From Entamoeba invadens IP1 (Eukaryota > Evosea > Mastigamoebida > Endamoebidae): DNA of 44,087 nucleotides. Position numbers and translations under genes: made by a program. The stretch lies in NCBI RefSeq assembly GCF_000330505.1, contig NW_004440086.1, positions 5,329 to 49,415 on the forward strand. The letters are read 5' to 3'. Below the pieces are notes generated by a model that had not been told where the DNA came from, ran no database searches, and was given only the letters and a program-made list of their open reading frames with translations. Shown here piece after piece: positions 22,245 to 33,100 of this stretch (positions are counted from its first letter, which is position 1; every line of letters starts with the position of its first letter).

Positions 22245-22918
22245 GATGAACACTTTTTAGATCGACTCAATTTTTGCAAGAAACAGTTGTTTAATAAAAG
22301 AATTTTAGCTCGCTGGATTAAAAACACTATAATATCAGATGAAAGCCGTTTTTGCCTTTATTCAGATGGTAATGATGTTTGGAGAAGAAAAGGTGAGTTT
22401 AATGAAAGTAATTTTGTAGTAACTCCGAAATACAACGCGGGTGTTATGGTTAGGGGAGCAATTGGCCACAATTTTAAATCAAAGGTAATGTTTTTAACTG
22501 GAAAAGTCGACTCAGAATCTTACGTTGAAATGTTGAAAACTTCTAAAACGTTTGAAAACGCGAAAGAAGTTTATAAACATGGAATGACCTTTCAGCAAGA
22601 CGGTGCACGGCCACAAACAGCTCGTTCAACAATGAAATGGTTTCAGGGTATTGACTCATCATTGAAACTCAATTTGCTTGACTCATGGCCTGCTAACAGT
22701 AGGATCTTAGTCCGATTGAACATTTGTGGCATTATCTTGATGCTCTTATTAGGAAGGTGAAGAACATCTTTTTGAACATTGAAGAATTAAAGCGAGCACT
22801 CATTGAAGCTTGGGAATCAATATCATTGGAAACAATAAACAATTATATTGATTCAATTCCAAAACGATTTAAATTATGCATCGAGAATCAAGGAAAATTT
22901 ATAGGACATTTGCTTTAA
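22245..22918 (+). pseudogene. Tc1/mariner transposase, 3' half
   Basis: Resumes at the duplicated target DEH and reads HFLDRLNFCKKQL, then IISDESRFCLYSDG (first catalytic Asp), FQQDGARPQTARS (second Asp) and DSWPANS. A single missing base near 22700 shifts the frame, after which DLSPIEHLWHYLDALIRKVK carries the catalytic Glu. The C-terminus ends at the TAA 22916. These are hallmark IS630/Tc1/mariner motifs. Counting across the frameshift gives about 39 residues between second Asp and Glu, more than the 34 of classical Tc1. Confidence 0.85.
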
Positions 22919-23356
22919 TTTATTATTTTTTTGGTTTTTTAGAACTCAAAATTTTATTATTATTTGTATTGAAAGAGAAACCTCGAGTTTGTTTTTTGTT
23001 TGAAATAAAAAGTTAAAGAAATTGATTTTTAGTATTTTGACATAAATGATTCGGATTCAATACACTGAGATGTTTGTTGTTGTGTAATTAGCACAACTAT
23101 ACAGTGTGTGTTGCCCAGTAGAATATCCAATTTTTGTCTAATCAAATAACAGGATCGGGTTTTTGCAAAAGGCTGGCTAATATTCCAATAAAGTCCCGAT
23201 ATCGTACGAAAATAACTGAACGGGATTGGTATTTTTTTAAAATTAAGTCAGTACTTTCGATTTTTTGTTTTTTTGTTTTTTAGGAAAAACAAAAATAAAA
23301 AACGGGACTTTAGGAAGTTTTAAAAATAAGGCGGTACAGACTTTTGAACTACAGTT

Positions 23357-25440
23357 TATTATATTTTAGTTGAAAAATAATTCGATTTATAACCCATTTT
23401 TTTACTGTTTTAACATCTAACATTAAATAATATATGAACCTCGAAACCCTTGAATAGTTTTTAACATTTTAGTAACTTCTAAATCTAGACCAAAGCATCC
23501 CCTGACGTGGCAATTTATAAGTTTTGAGCAAACGCCCATTTTTGTCCCGTGTGTTGTATAAAGTATGAATAAACAACAGCTTAATATGAGTTATAATAGT
23601 AAGTTTATTATTATTTATTATTATTTTTATTATTTAATTATAAAATATTATTCTTTTGTTCAACCATGTTCAACTTCAACACAACCATTCAATTAAACCG
23701 TTTATTCGTTTTTCAAAGAAGCCATTGTAGTTATCTCTATTCATTCGGTTGATTCAATAAGTCACTCTTCGTTTAGCATTAAAGTGACTCATGCGGTTTA
23801 TGAAAAAAAATAAATAATAATAAAATCATAGGAATGTTAGGTATAAAGTAAATGATCGATGATTATTAAACGTATTCAACAACGGAAGATAAATCAATAT
23901 AAAAAACAAACTATACTTTGGCTTGGCTGGGCATTAACATATTAGACAATACTGAATGATTAATTAAGAGTTTCATATTTTATAGTTTTTTCTATTTTAT
24001 TTGAAAAACAGTGTGTCTATTAATAGTTGGTCCCTGGTTTTTCAAAATAAACCAACATATCTTCCAAAAACTCGGATTTGGGGTTTTTCCATTACAAGGA
24101 AACTTTATATCAAAAATAAAACAGCTAAATTTCGTTTGATCCCTGGTTTTTCTTCTATATGTAATATAATCTCTTATTTTTTGTCAGTCTTTTTATAGAT
24201 GTCGTACTGTCTTAGATCCACAAACCAGTTTTAAACAAATTATTTAAAAAATAATTTATATTAATTAAACTTATTAACACTTAAAATAAAAATTATGACA
24301 TTGAAAGTATCGATGATACGTCTTTTTATTATATTGTATCGGAATTATTTTGAATTGTTGTTGATTTGTGATGATACACATGACTGTATTTATTCTAAAA
24401 ATAAACATATTGTCAAAAAAGTCAATATGTTTGGGTTATTGAGACTTTAAAAACTATATTATCGAATTTGTTTTTGTTTATTTTTAGATTTTTTCAACAA
24501 ACAACAAATTAATTTTTACTAAAACATTTTATTAATGATTTATAATATAATAATAATATTACATAGTAAAAAACAAACAAAACATAATAATCTGAAACAA
24601 CAGATAAAAAAAATCTAATTAAAAGGGAAATAAGCTGAAAACCACAAATTAAAAAATTATGATTGAAAATAAACTAAAAATGTATAAAAATTAATTTTCG
24701 TTCGATTCAAAACATATGAAAGAAGAAAAAACTTACTTTTTGTTTTTTAATCCAAAAAGGTACAAAAAATCAAAAAAAAAATAAAATCAAAAACATGTGT
24801 GACTTTCTCTTTAGGCGTGCTTTTCCCACTTATTATTTTTTGTTAAATATGTACTATAATTTTATAATAAACTAAAAATGGTATAACAAGTTCTAAGAGT
24901 AATCTAAATACAAAAATTTTGAGAAAAAAATTAAGTTTTTATTTTTCCATAAAATGTGGAAAAAAGAGAATTTATAAATAGTAAAAACAGACAAAGTGTA
25001 AAACAATATATATGTTGTCAATTTAAACATTTGTATGTATATTACGTTAATTAATTTAAAATGATGGAAGAGTTGAATGAGACTCAAAAAAACAAAACAG
25101 GTTTAAAACATATTTTGTACAGTTTTATAATTAATTGTTGTTGTTAAAATGTGGTTATTATTGAATGTCAATATTATAACATATTTTTTATTTAATATTA
25201 CTTTTTTTTATCAATTTGACAACATAATAATAATATTATAAAATGTAATTTTGTAAAATTTTTTAATTTACAAAACAATAAAACTTACACCTGTTGATGT
25301 TTACAATATTTTTAATATTGTTTTATCATTGTGATATAATGCTAATAATAATTTGAAACGAGAGGTCAGCAAACCAAACGTGTCGAACAATCGAAAAGAC
25401 AATTTGTTTTAAAACATTTAAATAAAAATAAATTAATTTG
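23357..25440. other. long AT-rich interval, nothing recognised
   Basis: No supported gene. At 24001-24198 an open frame holds two copies of a TCCCTGGTTTTTC word and is probably chance. Confidence 0.5.
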
Positions 25441-25442
25441 GG

Positions 25443-25450
25443 TATATAAA
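25443..25450 (+). promoter_or_regulatory. TATA-like box of the cysteine-rich surface gene
   Basis: TATATAAA lies about 35 bases before the ATG at 25478, consistent with the very short leaders in Entamoeba. Confidence 0.5.
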
Positions 25451-25477
25451 CGCTTTTATCAACTTGATTATCATTCT

Positions 25478-27390
25478 ATGAGAACTTTAATCTTCTTATC
25501 ATTTACAGTATTTACTGCTTTTTCAAATGAATGTAAACCACCTGTTAAAAATTGCCAATCATGTATGATGGATGATCCAACAAAATGTGAAAGATGTAAT
25601 GGAGGTTATTANNNNNNNNNNNNNNNNNNNNNNNNNNNNNNNNNNNNNNNNNNNNNNNNNNNNNNNNNNNNNNNNNNNNNNNNNNNNNNNNNNNNNNNNN
25701 NNNNNNNNNNNCAGCTTGCACAGATGGTTATCTTCTCGAAAAAAGTGGATCTTGCACAAAATGTTCAAAAGGTTGTTCAGTTTGTACTTCTGCCACTGTC
25801 TGTACCGCATGCAATGATGGGTATTATATTGAAAAAAATGTATGTAAAGGGTGTTCGGATGGCTGTTCAACTTGCAGTGGTGCCGCCACTTGTACTAGTT
25901 GTAATGATGGATATTATCTAAATAATAACAAATGCACAAAATGTACAATTGGCTGTTCAAAATGTAGTGATGCTACTAAATGTACTGAATGCTCAAGTGG
26001 TTATTATTTGGAAAATAATAAATGCAAAAAATGTACAATTGAAGGTTGTGCAACTTGCACTGATACTAACACTTGTTCTAGATGTAGTGATGGGTATTAC
26101 AAAAATGGTAATAAGTGTAAAAAATGTGAAAATAACTGTGAAACTTGCAGCAGTGCTACCAAATGTTCTAAGTGTAAAGCTGGTTATTATCTTGAAGAAA
26201 GTAAGTGCAAAACAGAAACTGAGTGTAAAGATTCTGCAATGGGATGTTCGAAGTGCAAACAAGATAAAACAACTTGTGTTTCATGTACAGCTGGATATTA
26301 TCTAAATAGTAACTCATGCACAAAATGTAAAAATGGTTGTTCAACTTGTACTGATGCTACTACTTGTTCTGAATGTACAAATGGTTATTATCTTGAAGGA
26401 GGCAAATGCAATAAATGTACAAATGGCTGTTCAATTTGCAGCGATGCTAACACTTGTACTGGCTGTATTGATGGGTATTATCTAAATGGTAAAACATGCA
26501 AAAAATGTGGGGAAAATTGTGCAAAATGTTCTACCTCAAATATTTGTTCTAAATGTGACCCTGGTTTTGTTGGATATCTTTCTTCTAAAGGTATGTGTAC
26601 TCCTTGTTACCCAGATTATAAATGTGCCACATGTGTTGAAGACCCCAAGGATGCCAATGGTAAATGTAAAACATGTGATACTAATACCAACTACAAATAC
26701 ATGAATGGTAATAAATGTGTTGATTGTGCAACTGGAAAAATCACATTACAAGATACATGTGATACCTCAGAAAACGCATGTGGAAGTGGATGTGCTGCAT
26801 GTATGGAAGTTGCTGAAAGTACAACGGCAAAATGTACCAAATGCACTACATCAACTGATTACATCAATCTTGATGGAACATGTAATAAAACTTGCAAAAT
26901 TGGTAAAACTAATAAAATTAAAATGATGTGTGAAGAATGCACTAATGCTGACTGTGAAACTTGTGAAACAGTTGAAAATGCTGAACAATGCACCAAATGT
27001 GGAACCAAATACATTGCTTTTGACAAAATATCATGTGTTGATAAATGTACCATTGGTAAACCAGTTGAGACTCCAATCAAAAAGTGTGATAAATGCGCCA
27101 CTGAGAATTGCGATGTTTGTGACAAAGATGACAAGTGCACTCAATGCAAGACCAAATTCAATCTCATGGCTGACACTTCGAAATGTGTTGATAAGTGTCC
27201 AGAAGGATATATGACAGATAAAACAAATAATAAATGCATTAAATGTACTGTCGAAGGTTGCGCAACTTGTGAAAATGTGGATGAATGCACTGCATGTATG
27301 GCTGAATACAAGTTGGAGGGAGGAAAATGCAATGGAGCTAATGCCGTTTTCGCGATAATGGGTTTAGTCGTTATGGCGTTTTTATTCTAA
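25478..27390 (+). CDS. CXXC-rich, probably GPI-anchored surface protein (furin-like repeats)
   Basis: The start codon opens a signal peptide (MRTLIFLSFTVFTAFS) followed by cysteine-rich sequence. After the 100-N gap (25612-25711) the coding frame reads ACTDGYLLEKSGSCTKC and stays open to the TAA at 27388, so the frame difference across the gap reflects unknown gap length. About 25740-26560 holds tandem units of roughly 36 residues (CTKC...GCSTC...TTCSEC..GYYL...). The later part has irregular CxxC repeats. The protein ends CNGANAVFAIMGLVVMAFLF, a hydrophobic tail without charged residues after it, as in GPI-attachment signals, so it is probably displayed on the cell surface. The layout resembles the Entamoeba lectin intermediate-subunit (Igl) and Giardia VSP-like CXXC proteins, though it is shorter than Igl. 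A membrane-spanning end is the alternative. Confidence 0.85.
25612..25711. other. assembly gap, 100 N, inside the cysteine-rich gene
   Basis: A run of exactly 100 N placed in the repeat array. The missing sequence is probably further repeat units of unknown number. Confidence 1.
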
Positions 27391-27835
27391 AATTCTAAAC
27401 AAAGAAATTTATTCAATTTTGTTTTAAAATAATATAAAAATAATAATATAATATTTTAATGATTATTTAATAATGTAACTTATATTATAATTTGTTGGAT
27501 ATCTAATGTAAACTATATAAACACAACATAATTTAATTTAAAATGATTTTTCAATTGTAAAGTTTATATGGTAAAAAAGAACATATCAAAATAAACAAAT
27601 AAAAATATCAATTTTTATTTAAATGTATCCCCCTTATTTGATATATGTAACAACATTTTTTGTTTTTTAGAAAATCATTTCAAAAATAATTTGTGAACAC
27701 ATATTTAATTTAATATATTAGAAATATAATTTCAACGTGAATCGTTTTGTATGTAATTATTTATATACAATGCCGTCATAATATAGTGTTTTGTGATATT
27801 TTTTTTGTAAATAAAGACAATTTAATGTATATATA
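27391..27835. other. AT-rich interval, no gene
   Basis: Sequence between the surface gene and the next transposon end. Nothing recognised beyond A/T runs. Confidence 0.5.
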
Positions 27836-28005
27836 CAGTTGGGCAATTAAACCTTCGCACAGCAAATTAGCATAAAAAACTAATTTCATTCAACAAAAAA
27901 TACTTAATTCACAAGAAAAAACCAAATGCAAGAACTATAAATAAAAAAATTATAACATAATATTTTTACGTTTTTAAAAATAAACTGTTCTTAAAAATTA
28001 AAAAT

Positions 28006-29591
28006 AATCGAAAAATAACAGCAACGAATTTGTTGAAATTAATGAAAGTGATATTTTAAACATTGAAATTTACTTGAATCCATTTAACGCAATAGAAATG
28101 GACAATTTAAAAGATATAAAAAAATTCCAATCAACCATTAAATTATATCAACGAACAGGAATTGAAATTGCGAATCGCAAGATCTCTATTCAAATCTGAG
28201 ATGTTGTATGCCAAGTCAAACTCCCATCACAATATTTCAAGAAGTGATTCAACCCAAGCATTAAAGTTGTTTTGTTTCATCATGAACAACCCCATATTGA
28301 TAAGAAAAGGTGTTTTCATTCAAACTTTACAAAGAGCAAGTCATTTTTATAAACAAAATGACTTCAAAACATTTTAGTCAAGGTGTCGTGGGTGCATTTT
28401 TTTAAAGGTTTAAGATGAATAATATCCAATCAAATATCAAGTCAAAAGAAAGATCAACAGTTTGTTCAAAGAAATCCAGGAAGGCTGTCACTGCTTTCCA
28501 AAACCACCAAAACAGTTATAAAAAACATTATCGATGAATATAACAATCAAAGCATTGCTTTGACTTTTCAAATGTTTTGTGACATTGTCGAGTATTTAAA
28601 ATGAACAAAACCACAAAGTGATACAATGAGAAAAATACTCTAAAAAGAGTTTGATTTAGAAACATCAGAAATTAAGTTCGATAAATTTGAGAGAATCAAC
28701 ATTGCACCACAACCAATACTTGATAATTATAAACAGTTGTCTGATCTTCGATCTTGTAACTGTTCAACAGTTACAAGATCAAAGACAAAATGTTGTTTAA
28801 TGTCGACGAGATGGGAACATCTGAAAAATCAAGTCGAAAGAACACACGAGCTATGGTACCCAAAGGAGTCAATACAAAGATTCATGTTGAAAATGGACCA
28901 AAATCAAAAACAATTACTCTAATTGAATTTATAAATTATGTGGATGAAAGAATCAACGAATTTTGTGTTATTAATAAAGTTCATTACATTACGATTCTAA
29001 ATAAATACTTTAGAAACATTAAGTTGTATTGCAACACTTCTGGTTTTGTAACCAGTGAGATATTTATGTTGTGGATACAAGAAGTATTCATTCCAGGAGT
29101 CAAGAAGATCAGAATGGAAAATGGATACCACAAAAGTAAATATGCAATACTGATTACTGATAATTTTAGATGCCACGTCGTTGATGGTATTAAACAAATT
29201 TGTTGCAAAACAACATCGTGGTTCATTATCTGGTTCCACACACCAGTCACTTGTGCCAACCACTTGACTTAGTTGCATTTGGATCCATCAAAAGAAAAAT
29301 GGAATCGTTAAACGTGTATTCAAAACAACAAAGAGTGTCAACTTCTTGAAAAACGACACTGTGATTACAAATATCCAAAATGGAAATGAAGGCGCATTTT
29401 ACAAAATCCAACGTTTAAAAGAATCATTTCCACAGTTGCTGCCCAATGAATTGTTTGAAATGGCAGAAGAGTTCAAGCATAAAGAGGAATTTGGTATCTT
29501 CCCCAGTGGAATAGCAAACCAACTCAAAACCTTTCTCACTTCAATAGCAGATGCCATTGTAACTTGTCCAAGTAAAACCAAAAAGTATTAG
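28006..29591 (+). pseudogene. pogo-like DDD transposase, copy 2, broken
   Basis: Same protein as 822-2420. The pieces are 28162-28377 (N-terminal part); a segment reading NIAPQPILDNYKQLSDLR up to the hairpin at 28750-28780; the core from 28790 with FNVDEMGTSE and ILITDNFRCH; SHLCQPLDLVAFGS one frame over; and 29346-29591 with FPQLLPNELFEM. In this copy the second motif reads TDNF instead of MDNF, leaving the Asp intact. The ATG present in copy 1 at 2420 is not conserved here. Both copies share the frameshift just after ICCK. The copies differ in scattered substitutions, so the duplication is not brand new. Confidence 0.8.
28750..28780. repeat. perfect hairpin in transposase gene, copy 2
   Basis: 14-base arms GATCTTGTAACTGT and complement with a 3-base loop, as in copy 1. 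It lies within a 35-base GT...AG segment (28736-28770) whose removal would bring the upstream and downstream frames together. Confidence 0.9.
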
Positions 29592-30400
29592 GACCTTCTT
29601 TTTGGTGTTGTTTGTAATGGGTGCAACACAGAAGAAACTTCACTGTTTACATAACAAAGGTTGACCAATTTAAAAACAACATACACACCAAAATAACAAA
29701 AAATTTAGTAGAAAGTTTGGATTCGATCGTAAGGTTGTTAGAACGTGAATAATGTGCATTTGAGTCAATTGAAAAAGAAGAAGAAGACGACATGACCAAG
29801 ATTAAAAAAACAGTTTGTCTTGACCAAGTTATGGTTATTTGTTGATTAAAAAGGAAAGAGCATTTTGGGGATTAACAATTTCAAACAAGTTGATAACCAT
29901 TTTCAAGTCAGTCAACAAAGCACTTGGTTCAGTTACAATTATCAATTCTTTTGAGAGAGCGGTAATTGTATCGAGTTTAGGAGAGGATGTTTAGTATTAT
30001 GCATACATGGATCTGAAAGAATCCAGGAGAATGCTTGAAAAAATACCAACAATTAAAACTTTTGATGGATACGAAAATTTAATTGTTGTACCAAAAGACT
30101 CAAAAATAAATTAACAAGGTCAAAGTGGTGCCACCAAAACACATTAAAAGAGCTCAACAACTAAAGAATGATATTTATACAGCAAAGTGTCATGGACAAC
30201 ACGTCACCTGTATTTACAGAATCAATTTGACACAACAAGTTTTTACAGATACATCTTTGACAATGCCTGATACCACAAATTTTGTTGGAGAAAATGTGTC
30301 ATTACCAATGGAAACTGAAGAATTAACAGAAATTGATACATCAGACAATTTAAGTGAAAGTAAACCACTTGATAAATACACAATCCAACTTGTTTATTAA
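29592..30400 (+). pseudogene. second gene of the pogo-like element, copy 2
   Basis: Segments in several frames: CNGCNTEETS near 29620, FTVYITKVDQFKNNI and VESLDSIVRLLERE around 29640-29750, SVNKALGSVTIINSFERA near 29920, then LKESRRMLEKIPTIKTFDGY and the final frame 30125-30400. The same order as copy 1. The protein is unrecognised. It could be part of a long transposase C-terminus or an accessory protein. It is not translatable as it stands. Confidence 0.5.
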
Positions 30401-30650
30401 AAGGTGATGACAAGTCACTTTTAATTAACAACTTATTTATTAGTTCTTTTCAATCTGATCAAACACTGTCGAATATCGAACCCCAAATGTCCAAACTGGT
30501 ATCCAAAACACCACCATTACACCAGAAGTAGATGCCGTTGTTAATTTAAAATTATATAACAATAAATAGTAATCAGATATATCTATTAGATTTAAATTTA
30601 CAAATAACAAATACTTAATCTATAACAAAAATATGTCAAGGTTCTTCACT

Positions 30651-30660
30651 CAAAATATAT
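30651..30660. repeat. probable MULE target-site duplication, left
   Basis: CAAAATATAT, repeated exactly at 32241-32250. An AT-rich match of this length could arise by chance, but its position at both element ends supports it. Confidence 0.6.
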
Positions 30661-32240
30661 GATTCCTAGACATTGTTACAAATAGACATTGGTACCAACC
30701 CTAAGTGAAAATAATTTGAAACACTTTTGAAAAAAACTTCTTCCCAAAAGTGATTTTTTTAAAATAGAACAACAATTTTATTTAAATTTATTATTAAATT
30801 TAATAACTTTTTAGAATAATTTTTAAAATTATAAAACTAAATATTTATAAGCAAAATTATTTGTTGCGTTATTTTAAAAACAGAATTAAACCAAGAAAAA
30901 ACCAAATTGAGCATCCATTTTTATCAGTTGATAGTGAATGTTATGCTTTTAACAGAAAAGCAAAGATGGTTGTGTTATATAAATGCAGTAGAGATGGTTG
31001 TAAAATTCTTGTTATAATAACAGATAACAACACTTTTAAAATTGAAGGTTCTCAAACTTGTTTTATAAATCATGAAGAGTTGTATCTTGCAAGATGTCGC
31101 AGAGAAATTATTAACAATGAGCTTGATTTAAATGTTACTCAAAACATAAGACAACTGATCAACAAAATAGTTTTGCTACCCGATTGTGACAAAGCATCTG
31201 AAAAAGATATTGAAGCATGTGTTAAATATGCAAGTCGTTTCCAAGATAAAATTTTGGGAACTAATAAACATTCTTACCAAGAAACTACAATACAGTTCTA
31301 GTGTCAGTTTAATGAAAATAACAGAACTAATAACTATTCAAAAGGATTTCATAGTGGAGTTGGATTCCTTGTAACTGTAGCACATCCTAAGTTGTTGGTT
31401 TTAATTGACATCCTCAGGAAAATTGAACCTAAAACTAAAATGAAATGGAATGACATGATAATGGGTAATGTTATAATACAATACAAAAAGAATGTCACTG
31501 ATCTTCAACGTAAACTATTCATTTCCATGAATAATTATACCGAAAATAACATCAGTCAAATTTGACTTTATTGGATTCTATTTCTTTGTTATACATCAGT
31601 TACAATTTGAATGTCCGATTTGCGCGTGTTATTAATTTGTAATTCAGTTTTGCGTGGAAAAAAGTGAAAAAAGAAATTGAGAAAATCACACAAAGAACAA
31701 CAACATTGCATTTTTGATGAAGAAGGTTCACAAATAGATAATAATCAAGTTGTGTTATTAGACATGGAAACGGAAACAGAATTTACTTCATTAAATGTTT
31801 TAAATCAAACAACTTTTTTGTGTATTACGGATTTTTGTATAATTCAACCTCGAGATGATCAGCCTTTATTGAATCTCAATTGTAAACTATCAGCCAAAGA
31901 AGAAAATCAAGTGCCCAATTTTCTTGAAATGGATATAATACATATAGAATGTGAAGAAGATAAACCCAAAAACCTTGTGACAGTAAAGAACACGAAAACA
32001 AAAAATTAACCTTGAAAAGAAGACAAAGAAACCCGAAGTAGATAAAAATGTGTGCATCGTAAAAACCATACAACAGTTCATTATTTAAAAAATTGAAAAC
32101 AGCAAAAGCAAAAAGTAAAAAAAAATATTTTTTTTGTTTTTTTTAAAAAACACTTTTGGGAAGAAGTTTTTTCTAAAGTGTTTCAAATTATTTTCACTCG
32201 GGGTTAGTACCAATGTCTATTAGTACCAATTTTAAGATAA
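30661..32240 (+). mobile_element. MULE, internally deleted
   Basis: Inverted repeats of about 90 bases, 30661-30753 and 32150-32240. Shared blocks include AATAGACATTGGTAC, GTGAAAATAATTTGAAACAC and ACTTCTTCCCAAAAGTG in mirror order. It is flanked by a 10-bp direct repeat. It carries only the two ends of a FLYWCH-MULE transposase gene. Confidence 0.8.
30861..32009 (+). pseudogene. FLYWCH-MULE transposase lacking its catalytic middle
   Basis: One frame runs through the whole stretch with stops at 31299, 31563 and a little beyond. The first 146 codons hold a FLYWCH finger (YKCSRDGCKILVI, later H). Immediately after a TAG at 31299-31301 comes CQFNENNRTNNYSKGFHS, which aligns with WCQFMRKKRTNNDFESYHAA of the MULE at 19088. 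The TAG sits where Trp (TGG) is expected, and Lys replaces the catalytic Glu. The DGTF and DFE motifs that should lie between are absent, so a deletion of several hundred bases joined FLYWCH to the C-terminal part. HPKLLVLIDILRKIEPKTK and an acidic, lysine-ended tail follow. Confidence 0.8.
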
Positions 32241-32250
32241 CAAAATATAT
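32241..32250. repeat. probable MULE target-site duplication, right
   Basis: CAAAATATAT, exact copy of 30651-30660. Confidence 0.6.
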
Positions 32251-32585
32251 ATGTCATCTAAAGCTGTATCTAATTTTACAGATTATAAAACATATATTAT
32301 AAATTCATTAGAAAAACTACAATAACAACAATTTATGGTAGTTTTGAATCAAGTGTTGTTTATAATGCTTTTAATTTTAGAAACGATTTATGGTAATTTT
32401 TCAAATTACTAACAAAATCGAAGAATCCATAATGTGTTTTTTTAAATCACTAAATGGTTAAATTTGAAAAATAGTAAAATTAGCATTATTATCATACATA
32501 TTTCTGTTAATATTTATTACGGTATTAAAAATATTTACATATTTGTTTAAAAAAGATTATTCAAATTAATTGGCAAACAATATTA

Positions 32586-32996
32586 TCAACAGATATAACA
32601 CCAAGAATACATAGTGTATAGTGTATAAAATACTAACTCTAATTGAACTATAAAATAATAATTAGAATCAATATTGATTATATTATTTTTGTAATCAGTA
32701 AACCATATTTTTATTTTTCGTTTATTATCTTTGATTTCAAATGATTTTTGATTATCACTGTTAGCAAAAATTATAAATCTATCTTGTGAAGGATAATCAT
32801 TACTAGAATTCAAATCACTTCTTAAAATATTTCCACAATCAATCTGACCAGATGAATTATAAAATCTAGTAGCAATAGTATTACTATATTTATTATTAGT
32901 AGAACAAACAAATTCAATTGTTAATTCAACTTCAAATTGATATGTATTCATAACTTTACAATTATTATTATGTAAATTCATATATGATTTTTTCAT
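32586..32996 (-). CDS. small unidentified protein beside the integrase
   Basis: The ATG at 32996 (MKKSYMN) gives 136 residues. The frame is open further upstream, but that part overlaps the integrase remnant and looks non-coding. The C-terminal part reads FEIKDNKRKIKIWFTDYKNN then IINIDSNYYFIVQLELVFY, a beta-rich ending. It is preceded by DYPSQDRFIIFANSD. I do not recognise it. Endings of this kind (a D..(G/N).I turn and a closing LEL.Y strand) are reminiscent of capsid-like proteins carried by Polintons, which would fit its place downstream of an integrase on the same strand, but this is a weak impression. It may be a fragment. Confidence 0.45.
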   Translation of the reverse strand: MKKSYMNLHNNNCKVMNTYQFEVELTIEFVCSTNNKYSNTIATRFYNSSGQIDCGNILRSDLNSSNDYPSQDRFIIFANSDNQKSFEIKDNKRKIKIWFTDYKNNIINIDSNYYFIVQLELVFYTLYTMYSWCYIC

Positions 32997-33100
32997 TTTA
33001 TAATATAAAAATAAACATATACATATAGAACTTCTGTGGTAGATTGTATTCGTTTCGACTTCATTATGAATATGGAATAAAAAAGCAAAAAATAGTTGGC

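Larger units (their letters stand above)
18452..23356 (+). mobile_element. Tc1/mariner element split by a MULE
   Basis: The ends AACTGTTTTTCAAAAGTCTG (18452 on) and the complement ending at 23356 form about 25-bp inverted repeats with two mismatches. TA flanks both sides (18450-18451, 23357-23358). Without the inserted MULE and one target copy the element would be about 1.74 kb, normal for this superfamily. It encodes one transposase, now in two halves. The 3' part (22919-23330) is non-coding with GC-richer words such as CCCGATATCGTACG. Confidence 0.85.
27836..30540 (+). mobile_element. pogo-like DNA transposon, copy 2
   Basis: The left terminus CAGTTGGGCAATTAAACC is preceded by TA (27834-27835) and is the same end as in copy 1, here on the plus strand. 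The transposase and second gene follow in the same order. No matching inverted terminus was found on the right. The end at about 30540 is where coding-like sequence stops and is only approximate, so the copy may be truncated. Confidence 0.75.

Noticed and set aside
24001..24198. 65-codon plus-strand frame
   Set aside because: Contains two copies of a TCCCTGGTTTTTC word and otherwise AT-rich sequence; no protein motif and no start context.
26859..27140. 93-codon minus-strand frame inside the cysteine-rich gene
   Set aside because: Shadow of the repeat-bearing plus-strand gene.
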